64,000 nucleotides of DNA from Bacteroidaceae bacterium. Lineage in GTDB: Bacteria > Bacteroidota > Bacteroidia > Bacteroidales > Bacteroidaceae. A program made the position numbers and the translations under genes. The notes beneath the pieces are model-generated. The model was given only the letters and a program-made list of their open reading frames with translations. It had not been told where the DNA came from and did not search any database. The DNA lies in contig JAFYYH010000004.1 of NCBI GenBank assembly GCA_017557635.1, positions 23,883 through 87,882 on the forward strand. The letters run 5' to 3'. This document shows positions 26,605-35,792 of the stretch, one piece after another (within the stretch, counting starts at the first letter, position 1; every line of letters starts with the position of its first letter).

Positions 26605-29600
26605 CTATCAGACTTCTTATAGATTACATAATAAGCCAGAGGTACAAAGAATACACTCACGAATGTACCGGCTATCATACCGCTTATAAGAGCAAGTGAA
26701 AGAGGATATTGCAGGTCACTGCCCATGTCACCGCGTACCAGGAACGGAGCGATGGCAAGGATCGTAGTGAGTGAAGTCATTATGATGGCCTTCAGTCTGC
26801 GGCCGCCTGCCTCCAGGATGGCGTGCTTCAGACCCATGCCCTGTTCACGCAGGCGGTTTATGGTATCCACCTTCAATATGGAGTCATTGATAACGATACC
26901 GCACATAACCACCATACCGATCATGGACATCAGGTTAATGCTCTCACCGAACAGCCACAGGATACCCAGCACTGCGAATATGTCAATGATCAGCTCGCTA
27001 AGTATGATGAACGGCTGTATCAGACTCTCAAACTGGGCTGCCAGGATAAAGAACAGCAGCAGGATTGAAATTACCAGCACGGTGCACAGCTCCTTGATCA
27101 TCTCACGGTTACTGAAGTAAGTACCTGCAAAGCTGACATCGAACCTGTCATCCTCACGTACCACCTTCTTGATGACATCCATCGCGTGGCGTGCCTCGCG
27201 GCCCTTAACATCCAGAACCAGCGGATAGAACTCACCGTCCACGCCCGATGTCACCTGCTTGAGGTCACGGTTACGGGTCTCCTTGAGCAGGATCTCAAGC
27301 GGCACGCGTCCGCCACCGGTGACGATGTAACTGCCCTGAATCAGGTCACGCGCCTCCTTGGTGCCCACACCGATAACCACCGGCATGGAGAAATCACCCT
27401 TTGAGATACGCAGTACCGAGCCTGCATTCATTGAGTTCTGCAGGTAACTCAGCACCTGACCGAAACTAACGTCATACAGAGCCAGACGCTCCGGGTCAGT
27501 GATAAGTTCAATGTACTCGTTCCACTCAGGCTGCGGGATATACTGCTCGGGCAGAGCCGCACGCAGGGCGTACAGCAGCGATGAGAGCTGCTCCGGCTCG
27601 GGAGTAGTGCCGTCAGTGTTCTTGATACGGGCTACCAGCGGAGCCTCCTTGTCAGAGAACAGCATGTCAAATATGTTGCCCGATGCCTGACTGCTGTGAA
27701 CAGCCAACGGCCACTCACGGGTAATGTAATCGTTAGCCTCGGCCTCGATTCGGTCAATCTCCTTGGTACCCTGGGCCTTGATGTAAATGGTAGCCTCCGA
27801 AATACCCATCTCACGGGTGTGTGACAGTGCGAACTGCTGTGAGCCCGTCATAGCGGTATACTGGGTGATCTCATCCGGGAACTGTGCCAGAATCTGCTCG
27901 CAGCGGCGGTTGTTCTCCTCGAGCGAAATGCGCTCGTTCCACTCAATGTTGAGCAGGGAGTCGCTGTGTGACAGAGTAGGCAGTTTCTGCTTGTCCAGAT
28001 TGATGAACAGCACACCGATCAGCACCACAGCCGCAGCAAAGATGCTCCACATCACTCCTCTGTGACGGAAGAACCAGCTCAGTATGGCATCATAACCCTT
28101 GGTCATGTTACCCACGCTTATCTTACTGATAAACTTGTTGGGAGTAAAGCAGGGCTGGTTACGGTAGAACCTGTAATAGAATACCGGAATCACCAGCACT
28201 GACATGATCAGGGCCGATATAAGAGTGATGGTCACAGCCATAGCCTCATCATAGAACAGCGCACCTGCAATACCGCTCATGAAAATCAGCGGGATAAAGA
28301 TGGCGCAGGTGGTCATAACCGAACTCAGCATGGGAGTGAACACCTCCTGGGTACCGTATACGCAGGCATCGGCCAGGGGCTCACCCTTCATCCAGCGCTG
28401 CGTTATGTTGTCAATCGTAATGATGGAGTTGTCCACCATCATACCCAAGCCCAACACAAGTCCTGACAGAGATATGATGTTGATTGAGATGTTAAGCACA
28501 AAGAAGAACAGGAACGACAGAATCAGCGCCGTAGGAATGGTAATGACCACCAGCAGCGGACTGCGGAAATCCTGCATGAAGAAGAAAATGATGATACAAG
28601 CAAACAGGGCACCGAAAATAAGGTTTCGTACCATGTTGTTGATGGAGTAGTCGAGAAGCTCCGTCTGGTCACGTGTAATCTGGAAGTTAAGATCCGGATA
28701 CTCGCGCTCAAACACCTGCATCAAATCCTGTATGCCGTCACGGAGTTCGGCCATGCGTGCATCGGTACGCTTGATCACAGCCATTGAGATGGCGGGCTCG
28801 CCGTCGGCCGAAATCATGCCCTTGGCACGCTGCTGCTCCTCACGTACCTCGGCCAGATCCTTTATCTGATAGGTACGTCCGCCCAACTTGAGCCATACGT
28901 TCTCCACATCCTCACGGGTCACTACGTTGGACTCAAAACGTACGTCAAAGCGGTACTCACCGTCACGGATCGAGAGGCTTCCCAGGTTCACCTTGGCGCT
29001 CTGGATCGCACTGCTCAGGGTGTTCTCATCGGCACCGATGGCACGCAGTTTCTCCATGTCGGGTATGATGAGCAACTGCGGGTACAGTACGCCCGATATG
29101 TCCACCATTGCCACCTGCGGCAGCTGCTCCAGACGGCGTGTTATCACCTGACGGCAGAAATCACTCATCTCCAGCATGCGGGTTCCGCCGGTATGCTTGG
29201 AATCCTTGAGTGAAATGTTGATAAAGAAAGCGGGGATATCGGTTGCGCTGGCACGTGCAATCAAGGGTCTCTCCTCACCGGCACCCCAGCCCTGGGTGGC
29301 CCTGTCCACACGATCATTCACATCAATGAAGATGTAGTCGGCATCGGCACCGTAATCGAAAGTCATCTCAATCAGACCGCCTCCGTCCTTGGCCGTGCAT
29401 ACGATATCCTTAAGATGAGCCACCTGCGACAGGTTTGAACGCAGCGGGGCCATCAACGCCTCATTCAGCTCACGCGCACTGCGGTCCGGCGATGTAACCT
29501 GAACCGTAATCTGCGGTATGTTTATGTCCGGCACCAGTGATACCGGCAGTTTCCTTATGGCCGCAATACCCAGCACCATGACTGCTATCAGCACCATGGA

Positions 29601-29636
29601 CACCGCTATCGGGCGCTTAATCAATCCCTTGAACAT
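26601..29636 (-). CDS. RND efflux permease (first subunit)
   Basis: 1011-residue AcrB/MdtB-type permease beginning MFKGLIKRPIAVSMVLIAVM. RND blocks include RKLPVSLVPDINIPQITVQV, the TM4 segment LVLGLGMMVDNSIITIDNIT with a single Asp, and GMVVMCGIVINDSILKVDTI in the second half. It begins six bases after the adaptor gene and overlaps the next permease by four bases. Confidence 0.93.
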   Translation of the reverse strand: MFKGLIKRPIAVSMVLIAVMVLGIAAIRKLPVSLVPDINIPQITVQVTSPDRSARELNEALMAPLRSNLSQVAHLKDIVCTAKDGGGLIEMTFDYGADADYIFIDVNDRVDRATQGWGAGEERPLIARASATDIPAFFINISLKDSKHTGGTRMLEMSDFCRQVITRRLEQLPQVAMVDISGVLYPQLLIIPDMEKLRAIGADENTLSSAIQSAKVNLGSLSIRDGEYRFDVRFESNVVTREDVENVWLKLGGRTYQIKDLAEVREEQQRAKGMISADGEPAISMAVIKRTDARMAELRDGIQDLMQVFEREYPDLNFQITRDQTELLDYSINNMVRNLIFGALFACIIIFFFMQDFRSPLLVVITIPTALILSFLFFFVLNISINIISLSGLVLGLGMMVDNSIITIDNITQRWMKGEPLADACVYGTQEVFTPMLSSVMTTCAIFIPLIFMSGIAGALFYDEAMAVTITLISALIMSVLVIPVFYYRFYRNQPCFTPNKFISKISVGNMTKGYDAILSWFFRHRGVMWSIFAAAVVLIGVLFINLDKQKLPTLSHSDSLLNIEWNERISLEENNRRCEQILAQFPDEITQYTAMTGSQQFALSHTREMGISEATIYIKAQGTKEIDRIEAEANDYITREWPLAVHSSQASGNIFDMLFSDKEAPLVARIKNTDGTTPEPEQLSSLLYALRAALPEQYIPQPEWNEYIELITDPERLALYDVSFGQVLSYLQNSMNAGSVLRISKGDFSMPVVIGVGTKEARDLIQGSYIVTGGGRVPLEILLKETRNRDLKQVTSGVDGEFYPLVLDVKGREARHAMDVIKKVVREDDRFDVSFAGTYFSNREMIKELCTVLVISILLLFFILAAQFESLIQPFIILSELIIDIFAVLGILWLFGESINLMSMIGMVVMCGIVINDSILKVDTINRLREQGMGLKHAILEAGGRRLKAIIMTSLTTILAIAPFLVRGDMGSDLQYPLSLALISGMIAGTFVSVFFVPLAYYVIYKKSDR

Positions 29637-29642
29637 GGCTCG

Positions 29643-30743
29643 TTACTCCTGAATAACCACTGCAGCGTCATCACCCAGATTCAGGTTACCGGTGGTAATG
29701 ATAAGGTCACCGATGTTGAGGTCTGCGCCACGATCCTTGTTGGGCTCAACCACATGTTCCTGAGTGTTTGACATAATAACGTTCACGTATGTCCAAAGGC
29801 TGTGTCCTGTCTCCGGGTCGATGCGGAACAGCACCTCCATGTTGTCGCGGATAACCACTGCGCTCTTGGGAACAACCATCTGGTTAGGAACGCTGTTCTC
29901 AACGGTGATGCGTACGTTCATACCATCCATAAGTTCATCGGCTCCGGGAACCTCGGCCGTAACGGCAATCTGACCGTTCTGGTCAACGGTGGGGTTGATT
30001 GATACTATCTGACCCTTGAGCACCACCTCATTGTTCACGAACGGTGAAACCATCACCGGCTGACCGATATGTACAAAACCGTACTCAGTCTCCAGGATGC
30101 TGAAACGTACCATGTAACGGCTGTCATCAATCAGCGTGCAGAACTGACCGCCCTGCTCGAACTTACGTCCCTTGACGCTTGCCACCTTACCTGCAAAAGG
30201 AGCCTTCAGGTCACACTGTGCGAAAGTCCTCTCGGCATTCTCAAGAGCCATCTTTGCATCGATGAAACCGGTATTGATGTATATCACGCGCTTCTGCTCG
30301 GTCGGAATCTTGGCGGTATCGGCCAGCTTATAACCGTAATCCAGCAGTTTGTCGGCCAGGCTCATCTCGGCCTTGTCAAATGACAGGCGGGCCTGCTCCA
30401 GCTGACGGCGCGGCTGCTCCTTGTCAAGTGATGCCAGAACCTGTCCCTTCTGGACCCTCTGTCCGTCACGAACGTTAACCTGGGCAATGGCACCCTGTGC
30501 GCTGAACTGCACCGTCACCTTGCTCTGGGCCTCCAGCTTACCGTTACAGATAAGCTGCTTGTTGAATGTCTTGAGCGCCAACGGCTCAACTGTCACTATG
30601 TTCTGATCAGCTTTGAAAGTACCGCGGGCCATCTCGGTGGTATCCTTGGTTTCCTCCTTGTCTTTCTTGTTCTTGCATCCGCAAACAAGGCCTGCAACCA
30701 GTGCAAGCATCAATACTGTAGTAAAAGGTCTGTATGTTTTCAT
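29643..30743 (-). CDS. RND periplasmic adaptor (HlyD/MFP family) lipoprotein
   Basis: 366 residues. Signal MKTYRPFTTVLMLALVAGLVCGC with a lipobox, so anchored to the inner membrane. Biotinyl-lipoyl-like half: KVTVQFSAQGAIAQVNVRDG QRVQKG (split by function, about 75-105), a helical hairpin (about 110-170), then DLKAPFAGKVASVKGRKFEQ and the beta-barrel and membrane-proximal domains. Bridges the RND permeases to TolC. Eight bases after the TolC gene. Confidence 0.93.
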   Translation of the reverse strand: MKTYRPFTTVLMLALVAGLVCGCKNKKDKEETKDTTEMARGTFKADQNIVTVEPLALKTFNKQLICNGKLEAQSKVTVQFSAQGAIAQVNVRDGQRVQKGQVLASLDKEQPRRQLEQARLSFDKAEMSLADKLLDYGYKLADTAKIPTEQKRVIYINTGFIDAKMALENAERTFAQCDLKAPFAGKVASVKGRKFEQGGQFCTLIDDSRYMVRFSILETEYGFVHIGQPVMVSPFVNNEVVLKGQIVSINPTVDQNGQIAVTAEVPGADELMDGMNVRITVENSVPNQMVVPKSAVVIRDNMEVLFRIDPETGHSLWTYVNVIMSNTQEHVVEPNKDRGADLNIGDLIITTGNLNLGDDAAVVIQE

Positions 30744-30751
30744 ATCAATAG

Positions 30752-32251
30752 TTATTTTATCAGTTTGTCAAATTCGGCACTGATGTCAGTACCTGAAACA
30801 TAATCATAAAGCGTGGTCTGGCGAATCTGGAAGTAGTAACTCCAGAAGCTTGCCACATTATTCACATAAGTGCTCAGCGCGTTGTCACGCTTATCCTTCA
30901 ACTGATCCAGCTGAGTCATGGTCATGCTGCCGCTGCCAAAGTTCTGAAGAGCCAGCTGGTAACTTTCCTCGGCCAGCTGAGCGGCACGAGCCGATATCTC
31001 ACACTGGCTGCGCTGGTTGTTGAACTGCATCACCTGAGTAAGCAGATTCTGACGCTTGTCAATCATGGACTGCTCCAACTGGTTGCGGGTGGTCAGTGCC
31101 TGGGCCTCGGCCATACGTACGCGACCGCGGGCCAGACCCCAGTCAATCAAAGGAATTGAGAGTGAAATGCCAATCTGCTCCTGATCCTGCAGTTGTACGA
31201 AAGTCTGATTCAGCTCATCGGACGATCCCGACATACCCAGAGTAGCCCTGATGCTGGCAGACAGACCGCGGTTGGCCTTGGCCTGAGCGATGGTGCTCTC
31301 GGTCTGAATGTAACTTATCTCCTGATTCAGGCTGAATGACGAGTTCTGGAGAGAACGCTCCAGCACATCCTCATACTCCAGCGTTACATCAGGAATATCA
31401 TAATCTATTATAAGGTTAAGTTCTGTATCCTCATTATATCCAATGTATGAGCAGAGGCGGTTAAGTGATGTCCTCAGGTTAACCTTCTTGGTATTCAAGC
31501 CAAGTGAGTCCATAAGCATGCTTGACTCAATCTGCATCAACTGGTCACGGTTAATTGTACCCATTGCAAAACGGGTCTGAGCGGCCTCAAACAGACGCTT
31601 GCTGTCATCAAAACTCTTTACGGCACGCTCATAATCCTCTTTGTCCCTAACATAATTCCAAAAATAAGATACCGCAGTCTGGTTAACCTGCTCCATGCTC
31701 TCTATGTACTGACGCTTGGCCAGTTCATAGTTCTTGGGCTCGGTCTTACGGCTCCACTTGAAACGGTTATAGCCCCACAGGCTCTGTGAGTATGTCAAAT
31801 ATACGGGCTGTGCATAATAAGTGGTACTGCGCATGGGGCTGTACTGGTCCAGACGCTGCAGTGAAGTTGTGAGTGAAACCGTACCGCCTGTCCATGGAAC
31901 ATTCTGGCTCACAAATACATTCACCGAATTGTTCATGTTGTAGTTGGGACGGTAACTGATGGCACCTGTCTGATAATCCTGCAAAGCCACAAGTGAACGG
32001 TTGAACCGTGCCAGATCAGCACTCAGGGTAAGTGACGGAAGCAGCTCGGCCCTGTAAGAACGGAAACTCCAGTACCTTGAAGCAAAAGTATTACGGTTAC
32101 TCATTGAAGCGATGGAGTTCTCCTGAGCCAGTTCAACAACCTGCTGCATGTTGAGCGTTCTTGGTACGATAACCTGCGCATCACATACTCCGCCGGCCAT
32201 AAGGCCTACAGCCAGAATAACTCCTTTGGAAAGGGATTTGATTTGAAACAT
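30752..32251 (-). CDS. TolC family outer-membrane efflux channel
   Basis: 499 residues from the ATG at 32251 (a TTG 12 bases earlier is less likely). Signal MFQIKSLSKGVILAVGLMAG ending VCDA. Two TolC repeats, each with long helices: YIESMEQVNQTAVSYFWNYV, FDDSKRLFEAAQTRFAMGTI and ARAAQLAEESYQLALQNFGS with DKRDNALSTYV. Forms the outer-membrane duct of the tripartite pump. First gene of the pump operon, 52 bases after the DUF1573 gene. Confidence 0.92.
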   Translation of the reverse strand: MFQIKSLSKGVILAVGLMAGGVCDAQVIVPRTLNMQQVVELAQENSIASMSNRNTFASRYWSFRSYRAELLPSLTLSADLARFNRSLVALQDYQTGAISYRPNYNMNNSVNVFVSQNVPWTGGTVSLTTSLQRLDQYSPMRSTTYYAQPVYLTYSQSLWGYNRFKWSRKTEPKNYELAKRQYIESMEQVNQTAVSYFWNYVRDKEDYERAVKSFDDSKRLFEAAQTRFAMGTINRDQLMQIESSMLMDSLGLNTKKVNLRTSLNRLCSYIGYNEDTELNLIIDYDIPDVTLEYEDVLERSLQNSSFSLNQEISYIQTESTIAQAKANRGLSASIRATLGMSGSSDELNQTFVQLQDQEQIGISLSIPLIDWGLARGRVRMAEAQALTTRNQLEQSMIDKRQNLLTQVMQFNNQRSQCEISARAAQLAEESYQLALQNFGSGSMTMTQLDQLKDKRDNALSTYVNNVASFWSYYFQIRQTTLYDYVSGTDISAEFDKLIK

Positions 32252-32303
32252 GTCTGCAAACAAAGTTTCTAGTTAGTAAAATGGGTTAACAGCGCGAATT
32301 TAA

Positions 32304-32684
32304 TTATTTTGTATGACCTTTCACCGCAATTGCCAGGAAATCTTCCTGGCCCGATGCCTGAACATACACATATTTAATGAACTCACCCGGATTCTCCACC
32401 GCTACCTTGACCTCAAGCTTACCGCACTCGCGCGGCTTGAGCCTCATGATATCGGTGTTAAGGGTAGTACAGTCACACTCGGTCATGAAAGAGAGGGCAA
32501 TCTGCTCCTTTCGGTTGTTACGGAACGTAAATGACGCCTTTACGGAATCACCCACGGTCGCCTGGCCCACGTCCACTATCTCACGGCGTACGGTGAACGC
32601 AGCGTCAGAATCATTGCAACCTGTCAGCAGCGGTGCTGCAGACAGGATTGCAAGAAAAAGGCCATTGATAATTCTGTTATTCAT
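32304..32684 (-). CDS. DUF1573 lipoprotein
   Basis: 126 residues from ATG (a GTG six bases upstream is in frame). Signal MNNRIINGLFLAILSAAPLL then lipobox TGC. The body is the DUF1573 immunoglobulin-like domain: VDVGQATVGDSVKASFTFRN, SFMTECDCTTLNTDIMRLKP and GEFIKYVYVQASG. The conserved CDC pair is present. Envelope protein of unknown role, probably co-transcribed with the pump genes. Confidence 0.85.
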   Translation of the reverse strand: MNNRIINGLFLAILSAAPLLTGCNDSDAAFTVRREIVDVGQATVGDSVKASFTFRNNRKEQIALSFMTECDCTTLNTDIMRLKPRECGKLEVKVAVENPGEFIKYVYVQASGQEDFLAIAVKGHTK

Positions 32685-32752
32685 AATCACTAGGTCAATA
32701 TAATGTAATCACAGTTCTTTAAGATTTTATTTTTCTGATCGGCTCAGCCCAG

Positions 32753-32775
32753 CCTCCGACCCTTTCGGTCGGAGG
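32753..32775. terminator. Strong 9-bp hairpin after DUF3244 gene 1
   Basis: CCTCCGACC-CTTTC-GGTCGGAGG, perfect stem. It lies 71 nt beyond the stop of the DUF3244 gene at 32847 and before the DUF1573 gene. There is no T-run next to it, so it may be an mRNA-stabilising end or a factor-dependent terminator. Confidence 0.5.
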
Positions 32776-32846
32776 AAGCTGAAACCAATAACAATTGAAA
32801 CAGGAGAGAGACTTATATTGTTCATCTGATTAATGGAAAAGGTACT

Positions 32847-33239
32847 TTATTCTATATAATATTTCCCAATGTACGATTTACCGTTGGAAAGGGTAATTGT
32901 CAGATAATAAGTACCCGGCTCATCAGTTACACTCATAATAAGAGTATCACCTACGCAGGTATCGCTCCAGGTAACATTATCCTCTGCGCGTACAATCTGA
33001 GCATTGATGAAAGTAATTCCGTTTCCAGCCTCGATGGTAACCTCACCTTCAAAGTAAGTGCAGATGGGTTCCACTATATAACGTGCACGTGCACGGGCTC
33101 TGGGACCACCACCTTGGCTAGTTGTTGGATCCGGGAATAGCGGAACATCCTCCGGCTCACCCATTGCCCATGTGTTTGTCTGGAAACAAGGTAATAATAC
33201 CATAACTGCCACCATTGCTTTTTTCACAAAATTCTTCAT
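32847..33239 (-). CDS. Small exported DUF3244-like protein, copy 1
   Basis: 130 residues with signal MKNFVKKAMVAVMVLLPCFQ ending TWA. A proline-rich segment, then SQGGGPRARARARYI, then a small immunoglobulin-like domain ending in EPGTYYLTITLSNGKSYIG as in DUF3244 proteins of gut Bacteroidales. The paralogue at 45185 shares the signal, the SQGGGPRARARA block and the end. The Arg-Ala repeat between the spacer and the domain may be a protease site. It has its own promoter inside the duplicated leader and lies at the distal edge of the peptide-export cluster. Confidence 0.72.
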   Translation of the reverse strand: MKNFVKKAMVAVMVLLPCFQTNTWAMGEPEDVPLFPDPTTSQGGGPRARARARYIVEPICTYFEGEVTIEAGNGITFINAQIVRAEDNVTWSDTCVGDTLIMSVTDEPGTYYLTITLSNGKSYIGKYYIE

Positions 33240-33310
33240 ACGACTTCAATAATTAGGTTTAATAATTAGGTTATTTATTTGGGTTAACTTTTTCGTTCTT
33301 GGTTCTGATG

Positions 33311-33342
33311 CAAAGTTATGGCAGCCCTAATTCATGACCAAA
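33311..33342 (-). promoter_or_regulatory. Promoter of DUF3244 gene 1 (in duplicated leader)
   Basis: Minus strand: TTTG (33339-33342), 20 nt, TAACTTTG (33311-33318), an exact match. The -33 box uses the T-run of the upstream terminator. The leader down to the ATG is about 65 nt and is conserved in the second cassette at 45581-45681. Confidence 0.8.
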
Positions 33343-33373
33343 AAAATGGGGCTGTTTAAGTCTGACAGCCCCC
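33338..33373 (-). terminator. Intrinsic terminator of the peptide-export operon
   Basis: Minus strand: GGGGCTGT, 9-nt loop, ACAGCCCC, then ATTTTTTT (arms 33348-33355 and 33365-33372). It lies about 170 nt after the TPR gene stop at 33542 and directly before the DUF3244 promoter. The intervening 33374-33541 has a second partial CTGACAG hairpin but no gene. Confidence 0.85.
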
Positions 33374-33541
33374 TTTGTGAACTATTGATTTTCAATAAGT
33401 TACAGCTAACGGGTTCACTAAATTTCTGACAGCCTGTTTTTCGTCAGAAAAGTTAATGAAAAATGGGTGCCGGCAAAAGGATTTTCCGGCTTTGTTTTCA
33501 AATTGTTGATAATTGGACGGTGTTTACATGTCAGGATTTCT

Positions 33542-34585
33542 TCAGTCCGTGATTGTATAACTGAAGTATTGTTCCAGGTCACTGACTATATACGGAAATC
33601 TTATGGGATTGCCTCCGTATAACTTCTCCAGACGGAAAGACTGGTCCGACGCGGAATACTGCGCCATCATATCCATCCTGTATTTCTTAAGTACCTCTTT
33701 TTCAACCAGTTTCTGTATTGGAAGCACATCCGTTTCATCCAGTTTGTATGAGCGCTTAAAGTATTCCAGTGCAAGATCCTCGTCTCCACGAGCCTCCTTG
33801 ATGCACCCCAGATAATACCAGGTCCTGTTCAGCGAAGGCATCTCCCTTAGCACCCATTCCATCAGAGATTCTGATTTATCCAGGTCACCCATGGTGTAAT
33901 ACAGCTTTCCAAGCCTTGCGGCAACAAGCGGATCCTCAGTCCGGTCATACTCATCCTTCAGTTTTTTGACCGCAGTCGTTAAGGATTGTTCCGCCAATGC
34001 AGAATCGTTCCTTCTCAAATCTGCAAAAAAGCGGCTCTCAGTGATGTCTGTAAAGCGTTCTATCGCTTTTGAGAAATAATACGCAGCAGCATCCCTGTTA
34101 CCGGTCAGTTCATTCAACCATCCGGTAACCAGCAGCACCTCACGGGTTGAGTAAGACTCACCCGCAAAAGGTTCCAACACCTCCAGTGCCGCTGCATAAT
34201 GTCCTTTCATCATAGCATTCAATGAATAATTCAATGCAAATACCGGTTCATACGGAAACATTGAATAGATGTCACCCACCAGTTCATCCAGTGAATAGTC
34301 CAATCTTTCATTCCGGTTTCCGCCGGCGGCCAGTGATTTGAATAAATCTGAATCAATTGAATCCAGTTTAGCGTAAAAGCAGCATAAATTGAGTTTGTAG
34401 AGCGGATTAAGCTCATTCAGTTTAATGGCTTTCTTTTCCAGAGCGACGGATTTTTCCATATCCGTAACGCTGCAAGCATACAGATTTTTCTTTTCAGCGC
34501 TGTTCTGCACTATTATCAGGGAGTAAAGCGCCTCAAAAAGAAGAACCATCGATACAATGATCGTAAACCTAAATTTTCTTTTCAT
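33542..34585 (-). CDS. TPR protein, membrane-anchored
   Basis: 347 residues from ATG at 34585. N-terminal anchor MKRKFRFTIIVSMVLLFEAL then YSLIIVQ. About seven TPR-like helix pairs follow, for example AKLDSIDSDLFKSLAAGG, REVLLVTGWLNELTGNRDAA, AARLGKLYYTMGDLDKSESL and WYYLGCIKEARGDEDLALEY. TPR domains mediate protein contacts; here probably assembly of the envelope export machinery. The start lies 17 bases inside the O-antigen-ligase-like gene. Last gene of the operon. Confidence 0.75.
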   Translation of the reverse strand: MKRKFRFTIIVSMVLLFEALYSLIIVQNSAEKKNLYACSVTDMEKSVALEKKAIKLNELNPLYKLNLCCFYAKLDSIDSDLFKSLAAGGNRNERLDYSLDELVGDIYSMFPYEPVFALNYSLNAMMKGHYAAALEVLEPFAGESYSTREVLLVTGWLNELTGNRDAAAYYFSKAIERFTDITESRFFADLRRNDSALAEQSLTTAVKKLKDEYDRTEDPLVAARLGKLYYTMGDLDKSESLMEWVLREMPSLNRTWYYLGCIKEARGDEDLALEYFKRSYKLDETDVLPIQKLVEKEVLKKYRMDMMAQYSASDQSFRLEKLYGGNPIRFPYIVSDLEQYFSYTITD

Positions 34586-35792
34586 ACCGGCAAACAGGAT
34601 AAACACTCAAAAACATAATTATAATCGTAAGAAGCGGTAAACAGTTATTTTCAAAAATCGAACTGAAGAAAAACTCATGAACCAACAGGGCGGCAAAAGC
34701 AGCTATGAAAGGAATCGTGTCAACTTTCTTTCGGGCCGACACCACAGACCCCACAATGAAAGCCACTATACCAATCAGGTAACATATGCCACCCAGCAAA
34801 CCCTTCTCGGCCAGCACCTGGAGATAACTGTTGGTTGACCGGAAAGAGAGGGCGTTATACTCTTTTTTGCCATACAGGGCCGATGCCTGCTGATAATTGC
34901 CGCTGCCGTATCCCAGATATGGCCTTGACTTGAACAGATCCACGGCTTCCTGCCACTTGCCAAGGCGTGCATCGGTACTGCGGTGCTGAACGGTAGTCCT
35001 GTTCAGGGAGAGTGTAGTAAGCACTGATTCCTTATCAGACATCATAACACTGCCCAAAGAGATGGTAAGAGTACATGCTGCAATACATATGAACTTAACC
35101 ATAACCTTTCTGTGAAACAGAAGTATCGCGCCAAAAGCAGTCAGGTAGAAGAAGAACAGTGAAACATAGCCTCCGCGGGAGAAACTTACCAGTATCACCA
35201 CGTTCATGGCGATGAATGTAAGCAGGCCCAGTATCCTGACATAAATGTTTCCGTTTCTGAGAATAAGCGTCAGTGATGCAGGCAGCAGGCATATCAGAAT
35301 TGCAGTCCAGTCATTTGATATTATTCCCAAAGGCCTGTAGTACTGCCTGACAGAAGTAAGGTCAGTGTACCCCATTTCCATGAATGCAGCCCTATGCTTC
35401 AGATAGGTTATCATTGTTATGACGGCCATCACCAGTGATGTCAGCAACAAGGTTTTTATCATAACAGCAACCTGTGACCTGTCAGTAATGAAATACCTCA
35501 TGTAAAACCACAATGTTACAATTCCTATCAGACGCGCACATGCATCCACGCTTTTGGGTACATAACCGGAGTAAATTGACGCCGCCAGTTCCGCCGCACA
35601 GATCAACAGCAATGAGACATCAAGAAAACTGATCCTGAAAACCCTTTTGTCTGCAGGTCTGCGTATGCACATGAGTACGGCCAACGGGAGTACTATGCAC
35701 CAAGACACCATCTTGAAGCATCCCAGAACAACCAGCACAGTCAGAATAATGGCCGGAAGCAGGATCAATTGTTCACTTTTATTATTCGTCAT
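34569..35792 (-). CDS. O-antigen ligase / Wzy family membrane protein
   Basis: 407 residues with about 11 hydrophobic helices. The large periplasmic loop has the Wzy_C-type sequence RSTDARLGKWQEAVDLFKSR then PYLGYGSGNYQQASALYG, typical of O-antigen ligases, polymerases and protein O-oligosaccharyltransferases. No sugar-transfer genes are nearby, and the gene overlaps the C39 exporter gene by 11 bases, so its substrate could be an exported peptide or its partner. That is an inference from position only. Confidence 0.78.
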   Translation of the reverse strand: MTNNKSEQLILLPAIILTVLVVLGCFKMVSWCIVLPLAVLMCIRRPADKRVFRISFLDVSLLLICAAELAASIYSGYVPKSVDACARLIGIVTLWFYMRYFITDRSQVAVMIKTLLLTSLVMAVITMITYLKHRAAFMEMGYTDLTSVRQYYRPLGIISNDWTAILICLLPASLTLILRNGNIYVRILGLLTFIAMNVVILVSFSRGGYVSLFFFYLTAFGAILLFHRKVMVKFICIAACTLTISLGSVMMSDKESVLTTLSLNRTTVQHRSTDARLGKWQEAVDLFKSRPYLGYGSGNYQQASALYGKKEYNALSFRSTNSYLQVLAEKGLLGGICYLIGIVAFIVGSVVSARKKVDTIPFIAAFAALLVHEFFFSSIFENNCLPLLTIIIMFLSVYPVCRYEKKI

